64,000 bases of DNA from Corynebacterium curieae (GTDB taxonomy: Bacteria > Actinomycetota > Actinomycetes > Mycobacteriales > Mycobacteriaceae). The notes below the pieces were generated by a model that saw only the letters and a list, made by a program, of their open reading frames with translations, had not been told where the DNA came from and made no database searches. Below, piece by piece: positions 26,966 through 36,769 of this stretch. Numbering within the stretch: the first letter of the stretch is position 1; the number at the start of each line of letters is the position of its first letter. The position numbers and the translations under genes are program-made. The stretch is taken from assembly GCF_027570035.1 (NCBI RefSeq), contig NZ_JAKMUU010000001.1:248001-312000 (forward strand), in the 5' to 3' direction.

Positions 26966-29900
26966 ATGACTATGAATGAACCCCCTTCCCGCGATGAACT
27001 TTTCGCTGCACTCGACAATGTCACCCTCTCTGAAGCCCGCTCCTTCCGACGCCGCTTGAAAAAAGCGCGTGCCCCAAAGGCATTGCAAGAAATCGGCGCT
27101 GATATCCATGCCGCCGCTGAGCGCGTCGCACTTAACGACGCCGCCGTTCCCACCATCACCTACCCCGACGCTCTCCCCGTCACGGCCCGCAAGGACGATA
27201 TCGCCGAGGCCATTCGGGATAACCAGGTAGTCATCATCGCCGGTGAGACCGGTTCTGGTAAGACCACTCAGATCCCAAAGATCTGCCTTGAACTGGGTCG
27301 CGGCCGCCGCGGGTTCATCGGTCATACCCAGCCGCGCCGCATTGCAGCGCGCACCGTGGCAGAGCGCATCGCCTCAGAATTGGACCAGAAAATCGGAGAG
27401 TCCGTCGGCTACGCCATTCGTTTCGATGACCGCGTCTCTGAGACTACCGCCGTCAAGCTCATGACCGACGGTATCCTGCTCGCCGAGATGCAGCGCGATC
27501 GCTTCCTCAATAAATACGACACCATCATCATCGATGAGGCCCACGAGCGCTCCCTCAATATCGACTTTTTATTGGGCTATCTCAAGCGTCTTTTACCCAA
27601 GCGCCCCGACCTCAAGGTCATCATCACCTCTGCCACCATTGACCCAGAAAGCTTCGCCGCCCATTTTGCTGACGCCGACGGCAACCCCGCCCCCATTATC
27701 GAGGTCTCCGGCCGCACCTACCCTGTAGAAATCCGCTACCGGCCCCTCGAGTTTGAGGCCGGCGGAAAAGTTGTGGACCAAGATCCGCTCGACGGTTTGA
27801 CCGAGGCCATCGAGGAGCTCATGCGCGAAGGCGAAGGCGATATCCTGTGCTTCTTCCCCGGCGAGCGAGATATCCGCGATGCCATGGAGGCCATCGAAGG
27901 CAAGAAGTGGAAAAACGTCGAGGTCACTCCCCTCTTCGGCCGCTTGTCAAACCAGGAACAGCACCGCGTGTTTAGCGAGCACCGCGGCCGCCGCATCGTT
28001 TTGGCCACCAATATCGCCGAAACCTCGCTTACCGTACCCGGCATCCGCTATGTCGTCGATACCGGCACCGCCCGCATTTCGCGCTATTCCACGCGCACGA
28101 AAGTCCAGCGCCTGCCCATCGAACCGATCTCGCAGGCCTCCGCCAACCAGCGCTCCGGCCGCTGCGGCCGCGTAGCCGAAGGCATCGCCATCCGCCTTTA
28201 CAGCGAACAGGACTTTGAAAGCCGACCCGAGTTCACCGACCCGGAAATTCTGCGCACCAACCTTGCCAGCGTCATCCTGCAAATGGTTTCGCTCAAGCTC
28301 GGCGATATCGAAAAATTCCCCTTCATCCAGCCACCCGAGCACAAGGCCATTCGCGATGGCCTCACCCTCCTCCACGAGCTCGGTGCCCTCCAAGACAAGA
28401 AAGATAAGCCGACGCTGACCACCATCGGCCGCGATCTCGCCCGCATCCCCCTAGATCCCCGCATGGCCCGCATGCTCATTGAGGCCAATACCAACGGATG
28501 CCTCGATGATGTCATGGTCATCGTCGCCGCCATGACCATCCAGGACGTCCGCGAACGCCCCCTTGATTTCCAGGCCCAGGCCGACCAAGCCCACGCCCGT
28601 TTCAAGGACAAGACCTCGGATTTCTTGTCCATGCTCAAGCTTTGGGATTACATTAAGCAAACCCGCAACGAACAATCCGGCAATAAATTCCGCAAGCGCA
28701 TGAAGCAGGAATTCCTCCACTACATGCGCATCCGCGAGTGGTTTGACTTGGTGCGACAGCTCAAGGACGTCGCCAAGCAGCTGGGCTGGACCTACCAGGA
28801 AGGCACCGAGCGGCGCTCCGATGATATCCACATGTCGCTGCTGTCGGGGCTTTTGTCCAATATCGGCGCCCGCGACTGCAATTCCAAGGAATTCCAGGGC
28901 GCGCGCAACACCCGTTTTCTGGTATTTCCCGGCTCGGCCTTGGCAAAAAAGCCGCCAGAGTTCCTCATGGCCGCGGAGCTGGTGGAAACCTCCCGGCTCT
29001 GGGCACGCGATGTTGCCGCCATCGATCCTTCCTGGGTAGAAAAGCTCGGTGCCAACCTGCTCAAGCACAACTACTCCGAGCCCACCTGGTCCCGCAAACG
29101 CGCAGCTGCCATCGCTCACCAGAAATCGACACTCTACGGCGTGCCCATCGTGGCCGACCGCACCGTGCCTTACCACCGAGTTGATCCCGCCGCCGCCCGC
29201 GATATGTTTATCCGCAACGCCCTCATCGCCGGTGACTGGAATACCCACCACGCCTTCTTCAAGGCCAATGCTCAAGCGCTTGATGACGCCGCCACATACG
29301 AAGAAAAGGCCCGCCGCCGCGGCCTCATCGTGGACGAAGACACACTCTTCGATTTCTATGACCAGCGCATCCCCGCAAAGGTAACCACTGGCCGCCACTT
29401 TGACTCTTGGTGGAAAAAAGAGCGCCGCCGCACACCTGAACTGCTGGATTTCGATCCAGCTAAGCTCATCGATGACTCCCACGACGTCACTGAAGAGTCC
29501 TTCCCCGACCACTGGCGCAAGGGTTCCGTCGACTACGAGTTGACCTACAGGTTCGAACCCGGCGATCCTCTTGATGGCGTCACCGTGATGGTGCCAATTC
29601 CTATGCTCGCAGGCTTGGATACCGAAGGGTTCGACTGGCTCGTTCCCGGCTTGCGTCTCGAACTCGTTACCGAGCTTATCCGCAGCCTGCCCAAGGCACT
29701 GCGCCGAACGGTGGTTCCCGCGCCCGAATTCGCCGAGCGCGCCATGGACCGCCTCATTCCTTATGAAGGGGCTATCACCCAGCAGCTTGCCGACGTCCTC
29801 CGCGAGCTCGGCGGCCAAGGCATCAACGCCACCGACTTCCAGCCCGGCAAGCTGCCTGCCCACCTGCGGATGAACTACGGGGCGATAGACAAACGTGGCA

Positions 29901-30853
29901 AAATCGTCGACTCTGACCGAGACCTAGCGGCACTCATTCGCCGCCAGGCCGGGCACATCAAATCCTCCGTGTCCCGTGTCTCTCGCACCTCCGAGTCCAC
30001 CGCTGTTAGCGAATGGACCGACGATACTCTAGGCGCAATAGATGACACGGTCACTACCACCGTCGACGGCCACGAAGTTACGGCCTACCCCGCCCTAGTC
30101 GCCACCAAAGATGGCGTCGAGCTCAAGGTTCATCCCACCAAAGCCGCCGCAGACGCCGCGATGGTTACTACCACACTAACCTTGCTCATGCGCGAAATTT
30201 CGGTCAACCCTCCGCAAATGGTCAAGGGTCTACCGCTACAACAACGTGTAGCCGTTGACTCCTATCCGCACGGCGGTGCCGATGGCTTGGTCAACGACGC
30301 CCGCGTCGCTGCCATCCGCGATCTTATGCTAGAAGCCGGCGGACCGGTCCGTACTCCCTCTGCATTCCAGAAACTCAAACACACCGTCAAACCACAGGTT
30401 TCCGGACGTGTGCGTCAAGCCGTAGTAGCAATAGCGCCTGGACTCGCCGAATATTCCAATCTGCGAGCGGAACTCGCCCACTGGGATGGTCCTGCAATCG
30501 ATGACATGCGTGAGCAATTAGACTTCCTCCTACCGCGTAACGCCATCACAGTCCATGGCATGTCGCATCTACGCCACCTGCCTCGCTATATCCAAGCTAT
30601 GCGAATACGCCTCGAGGATATGAACCTTGACCCAGACCGCGATGCAGACCGCCAGGCCGAAATCGACAATGCCAAGGCCTACTTGTCCAACCGCCTGCGC
30701 AGCCTACCGGCCGGCCGCGAAAAGACGCGGGAGGTCAAGGACGTGCGCTGGATGATAGAGGAACTTCGGGTTTCCCTTTTCGCCCAACGCCTCGGCACAG
30801 CTCATTCGGTTTCGCTCCGCCGCATCCAGAAGGCGGTGGACAAACTGCGCTAG
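26966..30853 (+). CDS. hrpA: ATP-dependent RNA helicase HrpA
   Basis: This 1295-residue DEAH-box helicase has Walker A in [42 protein letters not shown] (DEAH), [11 protein letters not shown] (motif III) and [12 protein letters not shown] (motif VI). The HA2/OB region and the long C-terminal DUF3418 domain follow, and the total length matches HrpA. It is implicated in RNA and ribosome metabolism in other bacteria. A TAAACT -10-like element 12 bases ahead of the ATG and no Shine-Dalgarno suggest a very short leader. Its stop codon lies within the end of the convergent nrdR. Confidence 0.95.
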   Translation: MTMNEPPSRDELFAALDNVTLSEARSFRRRLKKARAPKALQEIGADIHAAAERVALNDAAVPTITYPDALPVTARKDDIAEAIRDNQVVIIAGETGSGKTTQIPKICLELGRGRRGFIGHTQPRRIAARTVAERIASELDQKIGESVGYAIRFDDRVSETTAVKLMTDGILLAEMQRDRFLNKYDTIIIDEAHERSLNIDFLLGYLKRLLPKRPDLKVIITSATIDPESFAAHFADADGNPAPIIEVSGRTYPVEIRYRPLEFEAGGKVVDQDPLDGLTEAIEELMREGEGDILCFFPGERDIRDAMEAIEGKKWKNVEVTPLFGRLSNQEQHRVFSEHRGRRIVLATNIAETSLTVPGIRYVVDTGTARISRYSTRTKVQRLPIEPISQASANQRSGRCGRVAEGIAIRLYSEQDFESRPEFTDPEILRTNLASVILQMVSLKLGDIEKFPFIQPPEHKAIRDGLTLLHELGALQDKKDKPTLTTIGRDLARIPLDPRMARMLIEANTNGCLDDVMVIVAAMTIQDVRERPLDFQAQADQAHARFKDKTSDFLSMLKLWDYIKQTRNEQSGNKFRKRMKQEFLHYMRIREWFDLVRQLKDVAKQLGWTYQEGTERRSDDIHMSLLSGLLSNIGARDCNSKEFQGARNTRFLVFPGSALAKKPPEFLMAAELVETSRLWARDVAAIDPSWVEKLGANLLKHNYSEPTWSRKRAAAIAHQKSTLYGVPIVADRTVPYHRVDPAAARDMFIRNALIAGDWNTHHAFFKANAQALDDAATYEEKARRRGLIVDEDTLFDFYDQRIPAKVTTGRHFDSWWKKERRRTPELLDFDPAKLIDDSHDVTEESFPDHWRKGSVDYELTYRFEPGDPLDGVTVMVPIPMLAGLDTEGFDWLVPGLRLELVTELIRSLPKALRRTVVPAPEFAERAMDRLIPYEGAITQQLADVLRELGGQGINATDFQPGKLPAHLRMNYGAIDKRGKIVDSDRDLAALIRRQAGHIKSSVSRVSRTSESTAVSEWTDDTLGAIDDTVTTTVDGHEVTAYPALVATKDGVELKVHPTKAAADAAMVTTTLTLLMREISVNPPQMVKGLPLQQRVAVDSYPHGGADGLVNDARVAAIRDLMLEAGGPVRTPSAFQKLKHTVKPQVSGRVRQAVVAIAPGLAEYSNLRAELAHWDGPAIDDMREQLDFLLPRNAITVHGMSHLRHLPRYIQAMRIRLEDMNLDPDRDADRQAEIDNAKAYLSNRLRSLPAGREKTREVKDVRWMIEELRVSLFAQRLGTAHSVSLRRIQKAVDKLR

Positions 30854-31308
30854 AAATCCTCGCGGTCGCGCCTCCGCATGAGCCGAATCTCGGATTCAAA
30901 GTCATCAGCGCTTTCAAACGACTTATACACGGAGGCGAAGCGTAAATAGGCCACCTCATCCAGGTCACGCAGTGGCTCCAAGATGGCCAAGCCAATTTCA
31001 TTCGCGTTAACCTGCGAGGAGCCATGACCGCGGACGGTCTCCTCCACTTCTTGAGCCAGTTTCTTCAGAGCATCGTCACTAACGTCTCGCCCCTGGCAGG
31101 CGCGCCTCACGCCGCGAATCAACTTATCCCTGCTGAAAGGCTCTGCCAGACCGTTTCGCTTCACCACGAGTAGTACGGCCTTTTCAACCGTGGTAAAACG
31201 CCCCTTGCACGAAGCACACTCGCGGCGGCGGCGAATCGAGGCTCCAGCATCGACCACACGCGAGTCGATGACGCGGGACTGCTCATTATGGCAAAAGGGG
31301 CAATACAC
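30850..31308 (-). CDS. nrdR: Ribonucleotide reductase repressor NrdR
   Basis: This 152-residue repressor has the N-terminal zinc ribbon [17 protein letters not shown] ... [15 protein letters not shown] (four cysteines) and an ATP-cone domain ([22 protein letters not shown]). It senses ATP/dATP and represses nrd operons. It converges on hrpA, and the two reading frames end inside the same CTAG palindrome. Its position between hrpA and divS/lexA matches C. glutamicum as I recall it. Confidence 0.96.
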   Translation of the reverse strand: MYCPFCHNEQSRVIDSRVVDAGASIRRRRECASCKGRFTTVEKAVLLVVKRNGLAEPFSRDKLIRGVRRACQGRDVSDDALKKLAQEVEETVRGHGSSQVNANEIGLAILEPLRDLDEVAYLRFASVYKSFESADDFESEIRLMRRRDREDF

Positions 31309-31395
31309 AGTGATCCTTTCGCTGACGTCGTTACGCCAGTAGTTTACTCACTTCCATGTCTATGCGGCCACTGGGCTTCGCCCCCACTGCTCCTC

Positions 31396-31791
31396 TTAAC
31401 GCGATACTGCAGCTTCAACATGCTGCACGTCAGAAGCGGGCGGATGCGGCGCATTGCTGCCTTCCGCTCCAACTAATCCACCTACCAACGTGCCCACAAA
31501 GACCGCGACACCAAACACCGCACCTAATATATAGTTACCTGTGTTCGACCTAACCGCGCTGCTTCGTCCCCTTTTCGATATATTCTTGGAGCCCTCAGCA
31601 GCCGTACGATTCGAACGATATGTCGTTCGACTTTCCACCCGGAGAGTTCGAATATGTCGCGAATTGGCACCGCCATTCGCACTCCGACCGTCGTAATGAG
31701 CCACATCCCAGACAGACGCAGAGGGAACCACCACAGATCCTACAGAGTTACGATTTACCAGGTCATTACGAGAATTGATAAGCAGAGACAT
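31396..31791 (-). CDS. divS: DivS-like SOS-controlled cell division suppressor
   Basis: This 131-residue protein starts MSLLINSRNDLVNRNSVG. It has a basic middle segment (SKNISKRGRSSAVRS) and one hydrophobic helix near the C-terminus (YILGAVFGVAVFVGTLVGGL). It sits divergently from lexA with LexA-type boxes between, the position of divS in C. glutamicum and of the LysM protein ChiZ in M. tuberculosis. No LysM domain is visible. Sequence identity to DivS cannot be judged by eye, so the call rests on location, SOS boxes and topology. The ATG at 31791 follows AAAGGA. The 87-base gap to nrdR shows nothing notable. Confidence 0.65.
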   Translation of the reverse strand: MSLLINSRNDLVNRNSVGSVVVPSASVWDVAHYDGRSANGGANSRHIRTLRVESRTTYRSNRTAAEGSKNISKRGRSSAVRSNTGNYILGAVFGVAVFVGTLVGGLVGAEGSNAPHPPASDVQHVEAAVSR

Positions 31792-31853
31792 AATTTTCCT
31801 TTCGACGACTATGCCTACCGTAAGAGTCCAACACGACACACACCGTTAAACAG

Positions 31854-31869
31854 TCGTCATAATGTTCGA
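31854..31869 (-). promoter_or_regulatory. SOS (LexA) box upstream of divS
   Basis: TCGTCATAATGTTCGA matches the corynebacterial LexA consensus TCGAAMANNTGTTCGA perfectly in the right half (TGTTCGA) and at 11 of 14 informative positions overall. It is 62 bases upstream of the divS start. Confidence 0.6.
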
Positions 31870-31901
31870 TTTAGTTGGCACGTTCGATTTATAGCACCGC
31901 T

Positions 31902-31917
31902 TCGAACGTTTGTCCAT
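31902..31917. promoter_or_regulatory. SOS (LexA) box, divS-lexA intergenic
   Basis: TCGAACGTTTGTCCAT retains the full left half TCGAAC and TGT of the right half of the LexA consensus. It lies between the two flanking boxes. Confidence 0.45.
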
Positions 31918-31932
31918 CCCTGTGCGTAAATC

Positions 31933-31948
31933 TCGAACATCTGTACTT
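31933..31948 (+). promoter_or_regulatory. lexA: SOS (LexA) box upstream of lexA
   Basis: TCGAACATCTGTACTT keeps TCGAACA and TGT of the LexA consensus. It lies about 90 bases ahead of the lexA start, as expected for autorepression. Confidence 0.6.
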
Positions 31949-32038
31949 TTCGTGCTACAAATGACATGTGGCGATTTTCAACGCCGCCAGCTAACAGACC
32001 GCCGATAAAGCCATCCGAACCCTTCCTAGGAGCCAGTA

Positions 32039-32743
32039 ATGGGCCGCAAGCCAAAGAAGACCACCGAGAAGACCGATTACGCTTCCCTATCCGATCGCCA
32101 ACGACGAATCCTCAATGTCATTAGTGATGCCGTGATGCTGCGTGGCTACCCACCAAGCATTCGCGAAATTGGTGATGCAGCAGGGCTACAGTCCACGTCC
32201 TCGGTTGCCTATCAGCTAAAGCAACTGGAAGAGAAGGGATTCCTACGTCGCGATCCGAATAAACCGCGTGCTGTTGATGTCCGCCACCTCAATACCGACG
32301 ATGGTGCGAAGAAGCCCGGACGCAAGCCTGCCAAGGCAGAGCAGCCAATACCAGAAGACGCAAGCGCCGTTTCCTATATTCCTGTCGTCGGACGCATTGC
32401 GGCCGGTGCCCCCATTACTGCCGAGGAAAACGTTGACGCCTACTTTCCTATGCCGGACGAGGTAGTCGGCGGGGGCGACCTTTATATGTTGCAGGTGGTT
32501 GGCGATTCCATGCAGGACGCCGGCATTCTCGATGGCGACTGGGTTATCATTCGCTCCCAGTCAGTAGCCGAGGAAGGCGAATTCGTCGCGGCCCTGCTGG
32601 ATGGCTCTGAAGCCACCGTTAAGGAGTTCCACCGCGACTCTTCCGGTGTATGGCTACTTCCACACAATGATGCATACGCGCCAATCAACGGCGATGACGC
32701 CGAAATTATGGGAAAGGTCGTCTCCGTCTTCCGCAAGCTCTGA
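32039..32743 (+). CDS. lexA: SOS repressor LexA
   Basis: This 234-residue repressor has an N-terminal winged helix ([33 protein letters not shown]) and a C-terminal S24 autoprotease. The cleavage site is Ala122-Gly123 in [10 protein letters not shown]. The catalytic dyad is Ser157 ([10 protein letters not shown]) and Lys195 (EATVKEFH). The linker is long and Lys/Pro-rich, as in other actinobacterial LexA proteins. The ATG follows AGGAG by 5-6 bases. It is divergent from the divS-like gene. Confidence 0.97.
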   Translation: MGRKPKKTTEKTDYASLSDRQRRILNVISDAVMLRGYPPSIREIGDAAGLQSTSSVAYQLKQLEEKGFLRRDPNKPRAVDVRHLNTDDGAKKPGRKPAKAEQPIPEDASAVSYIPVVGRIAAGAPITAEENVDAYFPMPDEVVGGGDLYMLQVVGDSMQDAGILDGDWVIIRSQSVAEEGEFVAALLDGSEATVKEFHRDSSGVWLLPHNDAYAPINGDDAEIMGKVVSVFRKL

Positions 32744-32770
32744 GGGAATATCAAGTCCATTATTTTTATA

Positions 32771-32812
32771 CCCCGCAGGCCGTCTTTAATGACGTCTGCG
32801 GGGCCCATTTTT
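32771..32812 (+). terminator. Terminator of lexA
   Basis: CCCCGCAG at 32771-32778 pairs with CTGCGGGG at 32796-32803, with further pairing inside, and is followed by CCCATTTTT. Confidence 0.85.
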
Positions 32813-32877
32813 GTCAAGCCTCAACGCGAAAGCGACCTTCATTTGTTCACCCCCATTTTGGCACCTAATTGGACTCG

Positions 32878-32940
32878 GACACCAAAAGAGACGCAAATCC
32901 CAATTTCCCACTTTTGCTTTTGAACAGGTGTTTTGGTGTC
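32878..32940 (+). promoter_or_regulatory. Long-spaced inverted operator pair upstream of the DeoR regulator
   Basis: GACACCAAAA at 32878-32887 and TTTTGGTGTC at 32931-32940 form a perfect 10-bp inverted repeat separated by 43 bases. It lies in the AT-rich 363-bp gap between lexA and the DeoR-family gene. A TATAAC hexamer follows at about 32948. The pair is a strong candidate autoregulatory operator. The rest of 32813-33106 contains no gene. Confidence 0.55.
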
Positions 32941-33106
32941 AACAATCTATAACATAGCTGTGCAAATTTTTGCTTTAGTCCGTTTATTACCGATTTTTGA
33001 GACAATGGTTTAAGCAAAACAACATCGCCAGATTTTCATTTCCGCTAAACGCGGTGGCGATTCACCCCCGCGCCACGCAACGATGTTTTAGGTCCAAGGA
33101 GGAATC

Positions 33107-33889
33107 ATGTACGCAGAAGAGCGGCGTCGCCAAATCGCTTCTCTCACCGCGGTTGAAGGCCGTGTCAACGTCACCGAGCTATCAGAACGCTTTGAAGTCA
33201 CGGCCGAGACCATTCGACGAGACCTTGCTGTGCTGGACCGCGAGGGCGTCGTCCATCGCGTGCACGGCGGCGCGGTAGCCTCCCAGTCATTCCAAACTGC
33301 GGAGCTTACCCTAGATACCCGCCAACGTTCTGCCTCTGGGGCCAAGGCCGCCATTGCCCGAGCGGCCCTTGACTTTCTGCCCCGCGGCGGCGGAAGCATA
33401 TTCCTTGATGCAGGCACCACCATCAATGCGTTTGCCGAGCTCATTGGGCAGCAGTACCCTCAAGCTCAATTTAATATTGTCTCCAATAGCTTGCCCATCG
33501 CTTTATCTTTGGCAGGCAACGGTGTACCGGACGTCCAGCTGCTTGGCGGCACCGTCCGCGCTATTACCCAGGCCGTCGTCGGCGATACGGCACTGCGCAC
33601 GATGGCACTTATGCGCGCCGACGTCGCTTTTATCGGCACTAATGCCCTTACCCTGGATCACGGCTTGTCGACGGCCGACTCACAAGAGGCCGCCATCAAG
33701 TCCGCTTTCGTCACCAACGCCCACAAGGTCGTGGTGATGTGCGATTCCAGCAAGCTGGGCAATGATTATTTGGTCAGCTTCGCCGCAATCGCAGACATCG
33801 ACGTCGTCATTACTGACGCTGCCGCCCCCGATTCCTTTGTAGAGGCGCTGCGCGAGCGCGAAATCGAAGTCGTGCTCGCCAGCGAATAA
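33107..33889 (+). CDS. sugR: DeoR-family sugar/PTS regulator, SugR-like
   Basis: This 260-residue DeoR-type regulator has the HTH signature RRRQIASLTAVEGRVNVTELSERFEVTAETIRRDLAVLDREGVVHRVHGGA. The C-terminal sugar-phosphate sensor domain carries the DAGTT motif (IFLDAGTTINAFA) and GDTALRTM. In C. glutamicum the gene next to lexA is sugR, the repressor of pts genes and glycolysis, and this position and fold support the name. C. glutamicum has a second DeoR gene (fruR) before fruK, which is absent here. The ATG follows AAGGAGG. It converges on ptsI. Confidence 0.8.
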   Translation: MYAEERRRQIASLTAVEGRVNVTELSERFEVTAETIRRDLAVLDREGVVHRVHGGAVASQSFQTAELTLDTRQRSASGAKAAIARAALDFLPRGGGSIFLDAGTTINAFAELIGQQYPQAQFNIVSNSLPIALSLAGNGVPDVQLLGGTVRAITQAVVGDTALRTMALMRADVAFIGTNALTLDHGLSTADSQEAAIKSAFVTNAHKVVVMCDSSKLGNDYLVSFAAIADIDVVITDAAAPDSFVEALREREIEVVLASE

Positions 33890-33904
33890 CACCCTACCGC
33901 CCAG

Positions 33905-35593
33905 TTAGGCGAAGGACTCCATGCGCTCCACCACTGCGGTGCGGGCAGCATCTGGGCTCTCGGCGTCCAGCGCTACCTCAGCAAGCTGCTGGCACTGTTC
34001 CAGGGAAACTTCTGCCAACTGAGCACCAACGCCTGCCACTGCAGTCGAAGCAGCAGATAGCGAATTTACGCCCAGACCGGTAAGGACGCACGCTAGCATC
34101 GGGTCCGCCGCCGCTTCGCCGCATACACCCACCGCGACGTTATTGGCCTGGCCCACGATGCAAGTGTGCTGGATAAGGCGAAGCACCGCCGGCTGCCATG
34201 GGTCGGTGAGGTAAGCAAGCTGCGGAGAAAGGCGGTCCGCCGCCATCGTGTACTGGGTAAGGTCATTGGTACCAATGGACACGAAGTCAAGGTGCGGCAT
34301 AATTTTATCCGCCATGAGCGCCGCGGCCGGCACCTCAATCATGGCACCGGCGGTCAGTCCGCGCTCTCGGCACAGGTTGGCAAACCACTGCGCTTCGGTG
34401 GAGGTCGCCACCATTGGAGCCATAACCCAAGTAGAGGCGTTTTCGTCGCGGGCTTCAGCCGCCTGCGCAATCGCGTCAAGCTGGCGGGTTAGCAAAGCCT
34501 CGTTATCGCGCGCGATGCGCAATCCGCGCACGCCCAAGGCTGGGTTCTCCTCAGAGGTCAGCGTGGCATAAGAGATTGGCTTATCGGAGCCAGCATCCAA
34601 AGTACGCACGACAACCTTGGATTCGGGGAAAGCGTTGAATACCTTGCCATAAATCTTGGCTTGGTCTTCTACGCTTGGCTCCTCGCTAGCAGATAGGAAG
34701 GACAACTCCGTGCGGTATAGGCCGATGCCCTCTGCTTGAGACTCGGAAGCGATGCGGGCGGCGTTGCCATCGGCAACGTTGGCAAGCAACTGCACGCGGT
34801 GGCCATCCTTGGTTTCAGCAGGTCCACGCCACTGGGCAACGCGTGCTGCGCGTTCGCGGTACTCGGCCACTGCCTTGGTAGAAGCCTCTTCGTCGGCGCC
34901 ACAGGTCACGGTGCCAACCGCGCCATCTACGAATACCAGCGTGCCGCTTTCAATATCGGTCAACGCAGAGCCGACCGCCACGATGCACGGGATATCCAGC
35001 TGGCGGGCGATGATAGCCGTGTGGCTCGTGGGACCGCCCAGCTCGGTAACAAGTGCCTTGATGTGTTTGGTATCCAGCGTCGCGGTATCGGCCGGGGCCA
35101 AGTCGTCAGCGAAGAGCACGGCCTCGCCGTCTACCAACGGCAGCCCTGGCTCATCCTCGCCGCGCAGCTCTGCAATGACGCGGTCGCGCACATCCTTCAG
35201 GTCGGTGGTGCGCTCGGCCATCACGCCGCCGGCAGCCTCGAACATGGTGACAAACTTATCGGTGGCACCGACAGTAGCGAACTCCGCATTCCTACCGGTG
35301 CGGATATTCTTGCGCACAGCCTTGTGCCAGCCACGGTCCTTGACCATGCCGGCCGTTGCGGTGAGAACTTCCGCCGCCTGACCTTCTGCGGCGGCTGCAC
35401 GCTGCTCTAAGCGGCCAGCTACCGTATCTATGGCCGCAAGAAAGCGGTCATATTCTGATTCACTCGCTTGCTCTGGGTCGATGCTTCCCTCGGTTGGCAG
35501 GGCCGGGCGAGGGCGGACCCACACGGCTTCAGCGTAGGCGACTCCAGCAACGACTCCGGTGCCTTTAATTGTGGACTCAGACGCGTTTTCCAT
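33905..35593 (-). CDS. ptsI: PTS enzyme I
   Basis: This 562-residue cytoplasmic enzyme transfers phosphate from phosphoenolpyruvate to HPr. The active-site histidine lies in TELGGPTSHTAIIARQLDIPC. The PEP-binding domain shows GIGLYRTELSFL, VVVRTLDAGSDKP and VGVCGEAAADP. The ATG follows GAAGGA. It is divergent from fruK-fruA-ptsH and should also supply phosphate to the DhaM subunit encoded near 4 kb. Confidence 0.97.
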   Translation of the reverse strand: MENASESTIKGTGVVAGVAYAEAVWVRPRPALPTEGSIDPEQASESEYDRFLAAIDTVAGRLEQRAAAAEGQAAEVLTATAGMVKDRGWHKAVRKNIRTGRNAEFATVGATDKFVTMFEAAGGVMAERTTDLKDVRDRVIAELRGEDEPGLPLVDGEAVLFADDLAPADTATLDTKHIKALVTELGGPTSHTAIIARQLDIPCIVAVGSALTDIESGTLVFVDGAVGTVTCGADEEASTKAVAEYRERAARVAQWRGPAETKDGHRVQLLANVADGNAARIASESQAEGIGLYRTELSFLSASEEPSVEDQAKIYGKVFNAFPESKVVVRTLDAGSDKPISYATLTSEENPALGVRGLRIARDNEALLTRQLDAIAQAAEARDENASTWVMAPMVATSTEAQWFANLCRERGLTAGAMIEVPAAALMADKIMPHLDFVSIGTNDLTQYTMAADRLSPQLAYLTDPWQPAVLRLIQHTCIVGQANNVAVGVCGEAAADPMLACVLTGLGVNSLSAASTAVAGVGAQLAEVSLEQCQQLAEVALDAESPDAARTAVVERMESFA

Positions 35594-35645
35594 GAGCGTA
35601 CTTCCTTCGAAGATAGCGGTTTATTAACTTCCAGAACACCACAAA

Positions 35646-35710
35646 TCGGATAGAAAAGCAATGTATACCACAGGAATTCTGTTGACTTTCGGACACAATC
35701 GGACAAGAAT
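35646..35710 (+). promoter_or_regulatory. Fructose operon promoter with phased TCGGACA repeats
   Basis: TTGACT at 35682-35687 and AAGAAT at 35705-35710 are spaced 17 bases, a plausible -35/-10 pair toward fruK. Between them TCGGACA occurs twice exactly 10 bases apart (35689 and 35699). A near copy, TCGGATA, lies at 35646. Binding there would block the promoter. The region 35594-35790 holds no gene. Confidence 0.5.
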
Positions 35711-35790
35711 CAACATTAAGGGCGGGCCATGCCCTAAGGTTCTCTCCAACGGCGTTCGGCCCCCAATATACAACCTGCGAAAGGGACGAC

Positions 35791-36768
35791 TTGATTCTCA
35801 CGCTGACCCCCAATCCCAGTATCGACGCCACCCTTGTTCTCAGCGAGCCTTTGACCTCCGGTGATGTCCACCGCGCTAGCGAAGTCACACAGGTTGCTGG
35901 TGGAAAGGGCGTAAACGTCACCCATGCCGTGCACCTGGCCGGCGAGCAATCCTTAGCGCTTTTTCCAGCCCACGACTCCGATTCCTTCCTGAATCTTATC
36001 CACTCGGCGGGACTGCCCTCCTCTGCCATTACCATGGATGGTTCCATACGCGTCAATACCACCATCACAGAGCCCGATGGCACCACTACCAAGGTCAATG
36101 GCCCAGGCCCCGTGCTTTCCGACGCCGACGCCCAAGCCATCACCTCCACGCTTACCGCCCGCGCACTCGCGGCCGACTGGGTTGTGCTGGCAGGTTCCCT
36201 GCCACGCGGCGTGGATACTGATTGGTACTGTGACCTCATTTCCGCCGTCCGCGCGGCCGCACCACAGGCCCGCATCGCTGTAGACACCTCCGATGCACCA
36301 ATGCAGGCCATCGGTGAAAACCTCGAGTCTGCGGCACCTGATCTGATTAAGCCCAACGGTCTAGAACTCGGCCAGCTCACCGGTACCGACGGCCGCGAAC
36401 TGGAAGAGCAGGCCGCGCGCGGCGATTATTCGGGGGTGGTTCGCGCGGCACGGGACGTCGTCAAGCAAGGCATCGCAGAAGTGCTTGTCACTCTCGGCGG
36501 CGCCGGCGCTGTGCTGGTTACCGCTGATGGTGCTTGGGCCGCCACTCCCCCTCCAGCCACGGTGAAATCCACCGTAGGTGCCGGAGACGCCGCACTCGCC
36601 GGATACCTTCTTGGTCGCACCGCTGGTAATTCACCGGCCGATAGTCTTGCGCGATCCGTAGCCTATGGAACCGCGGCTGCCTCTAAGCAGGGCACACAAT
36701 TTCCCCACCCAGAAGAAATCGATATCGCTAATACATCCGCTCACTCGCTAGCCTCAGGAGCGCCCTAA
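35791..36768 (+). CDS. fruK: 1-phosphofructokinase
   Basis: This 325-residue PfkB-family kinase phosphorylates fructose 1-phosphate to the 1,6-bisphosphate. It begins with a TTG codon as ILTLTPNPSIDATLVL, the standard family start, after GAAAGGG. The sugar-binding segment reads VAGGKGVNVTHAVHLAG. The C-terminal ATP/anion-hole motif reads STVGAGDAALAGYLLG with the catalytic aspartate. fruA begins 1 base after its stop. Confidence 0.94.
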   Translation: MILTLTPNPSIDATLVLSEPLTSGDVHRASEVTQVAGGKGVNVTHAVHLAGEQSLALFPAHDSDSFLNLIHSAGLPSSAITMDGSIRVNTTITEPDGTTTKVNGPGPVLSDADAQAITSTLTARALAADWVVLAGSLPRGVDTDWYCDLISAVRAAAPQARIAVDTSDAPMQAIGENLESAAPDLIKPNGLELGQLTGTDGRELEEQAARGDYSGVVRAARDVVKQGIAEVLVTLGGAGAVLVTADGAWAATPPPATVKSTVGAGDAALAGYLLGRTAGNSPADSLARSVAYGTAAASKQGTQFPHPEEIDIANTSAHSLASGAP

Positions 36769-36769
36769 C

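Noticed and set aside
31396-32038. Short repeats between nrdR and lexA as a CRISPR-like array
   Set aside because: TTCGA/TCGAA recurrences are LexA half-sites of irregular spacing, without repeat-spacer structure or cas genes.
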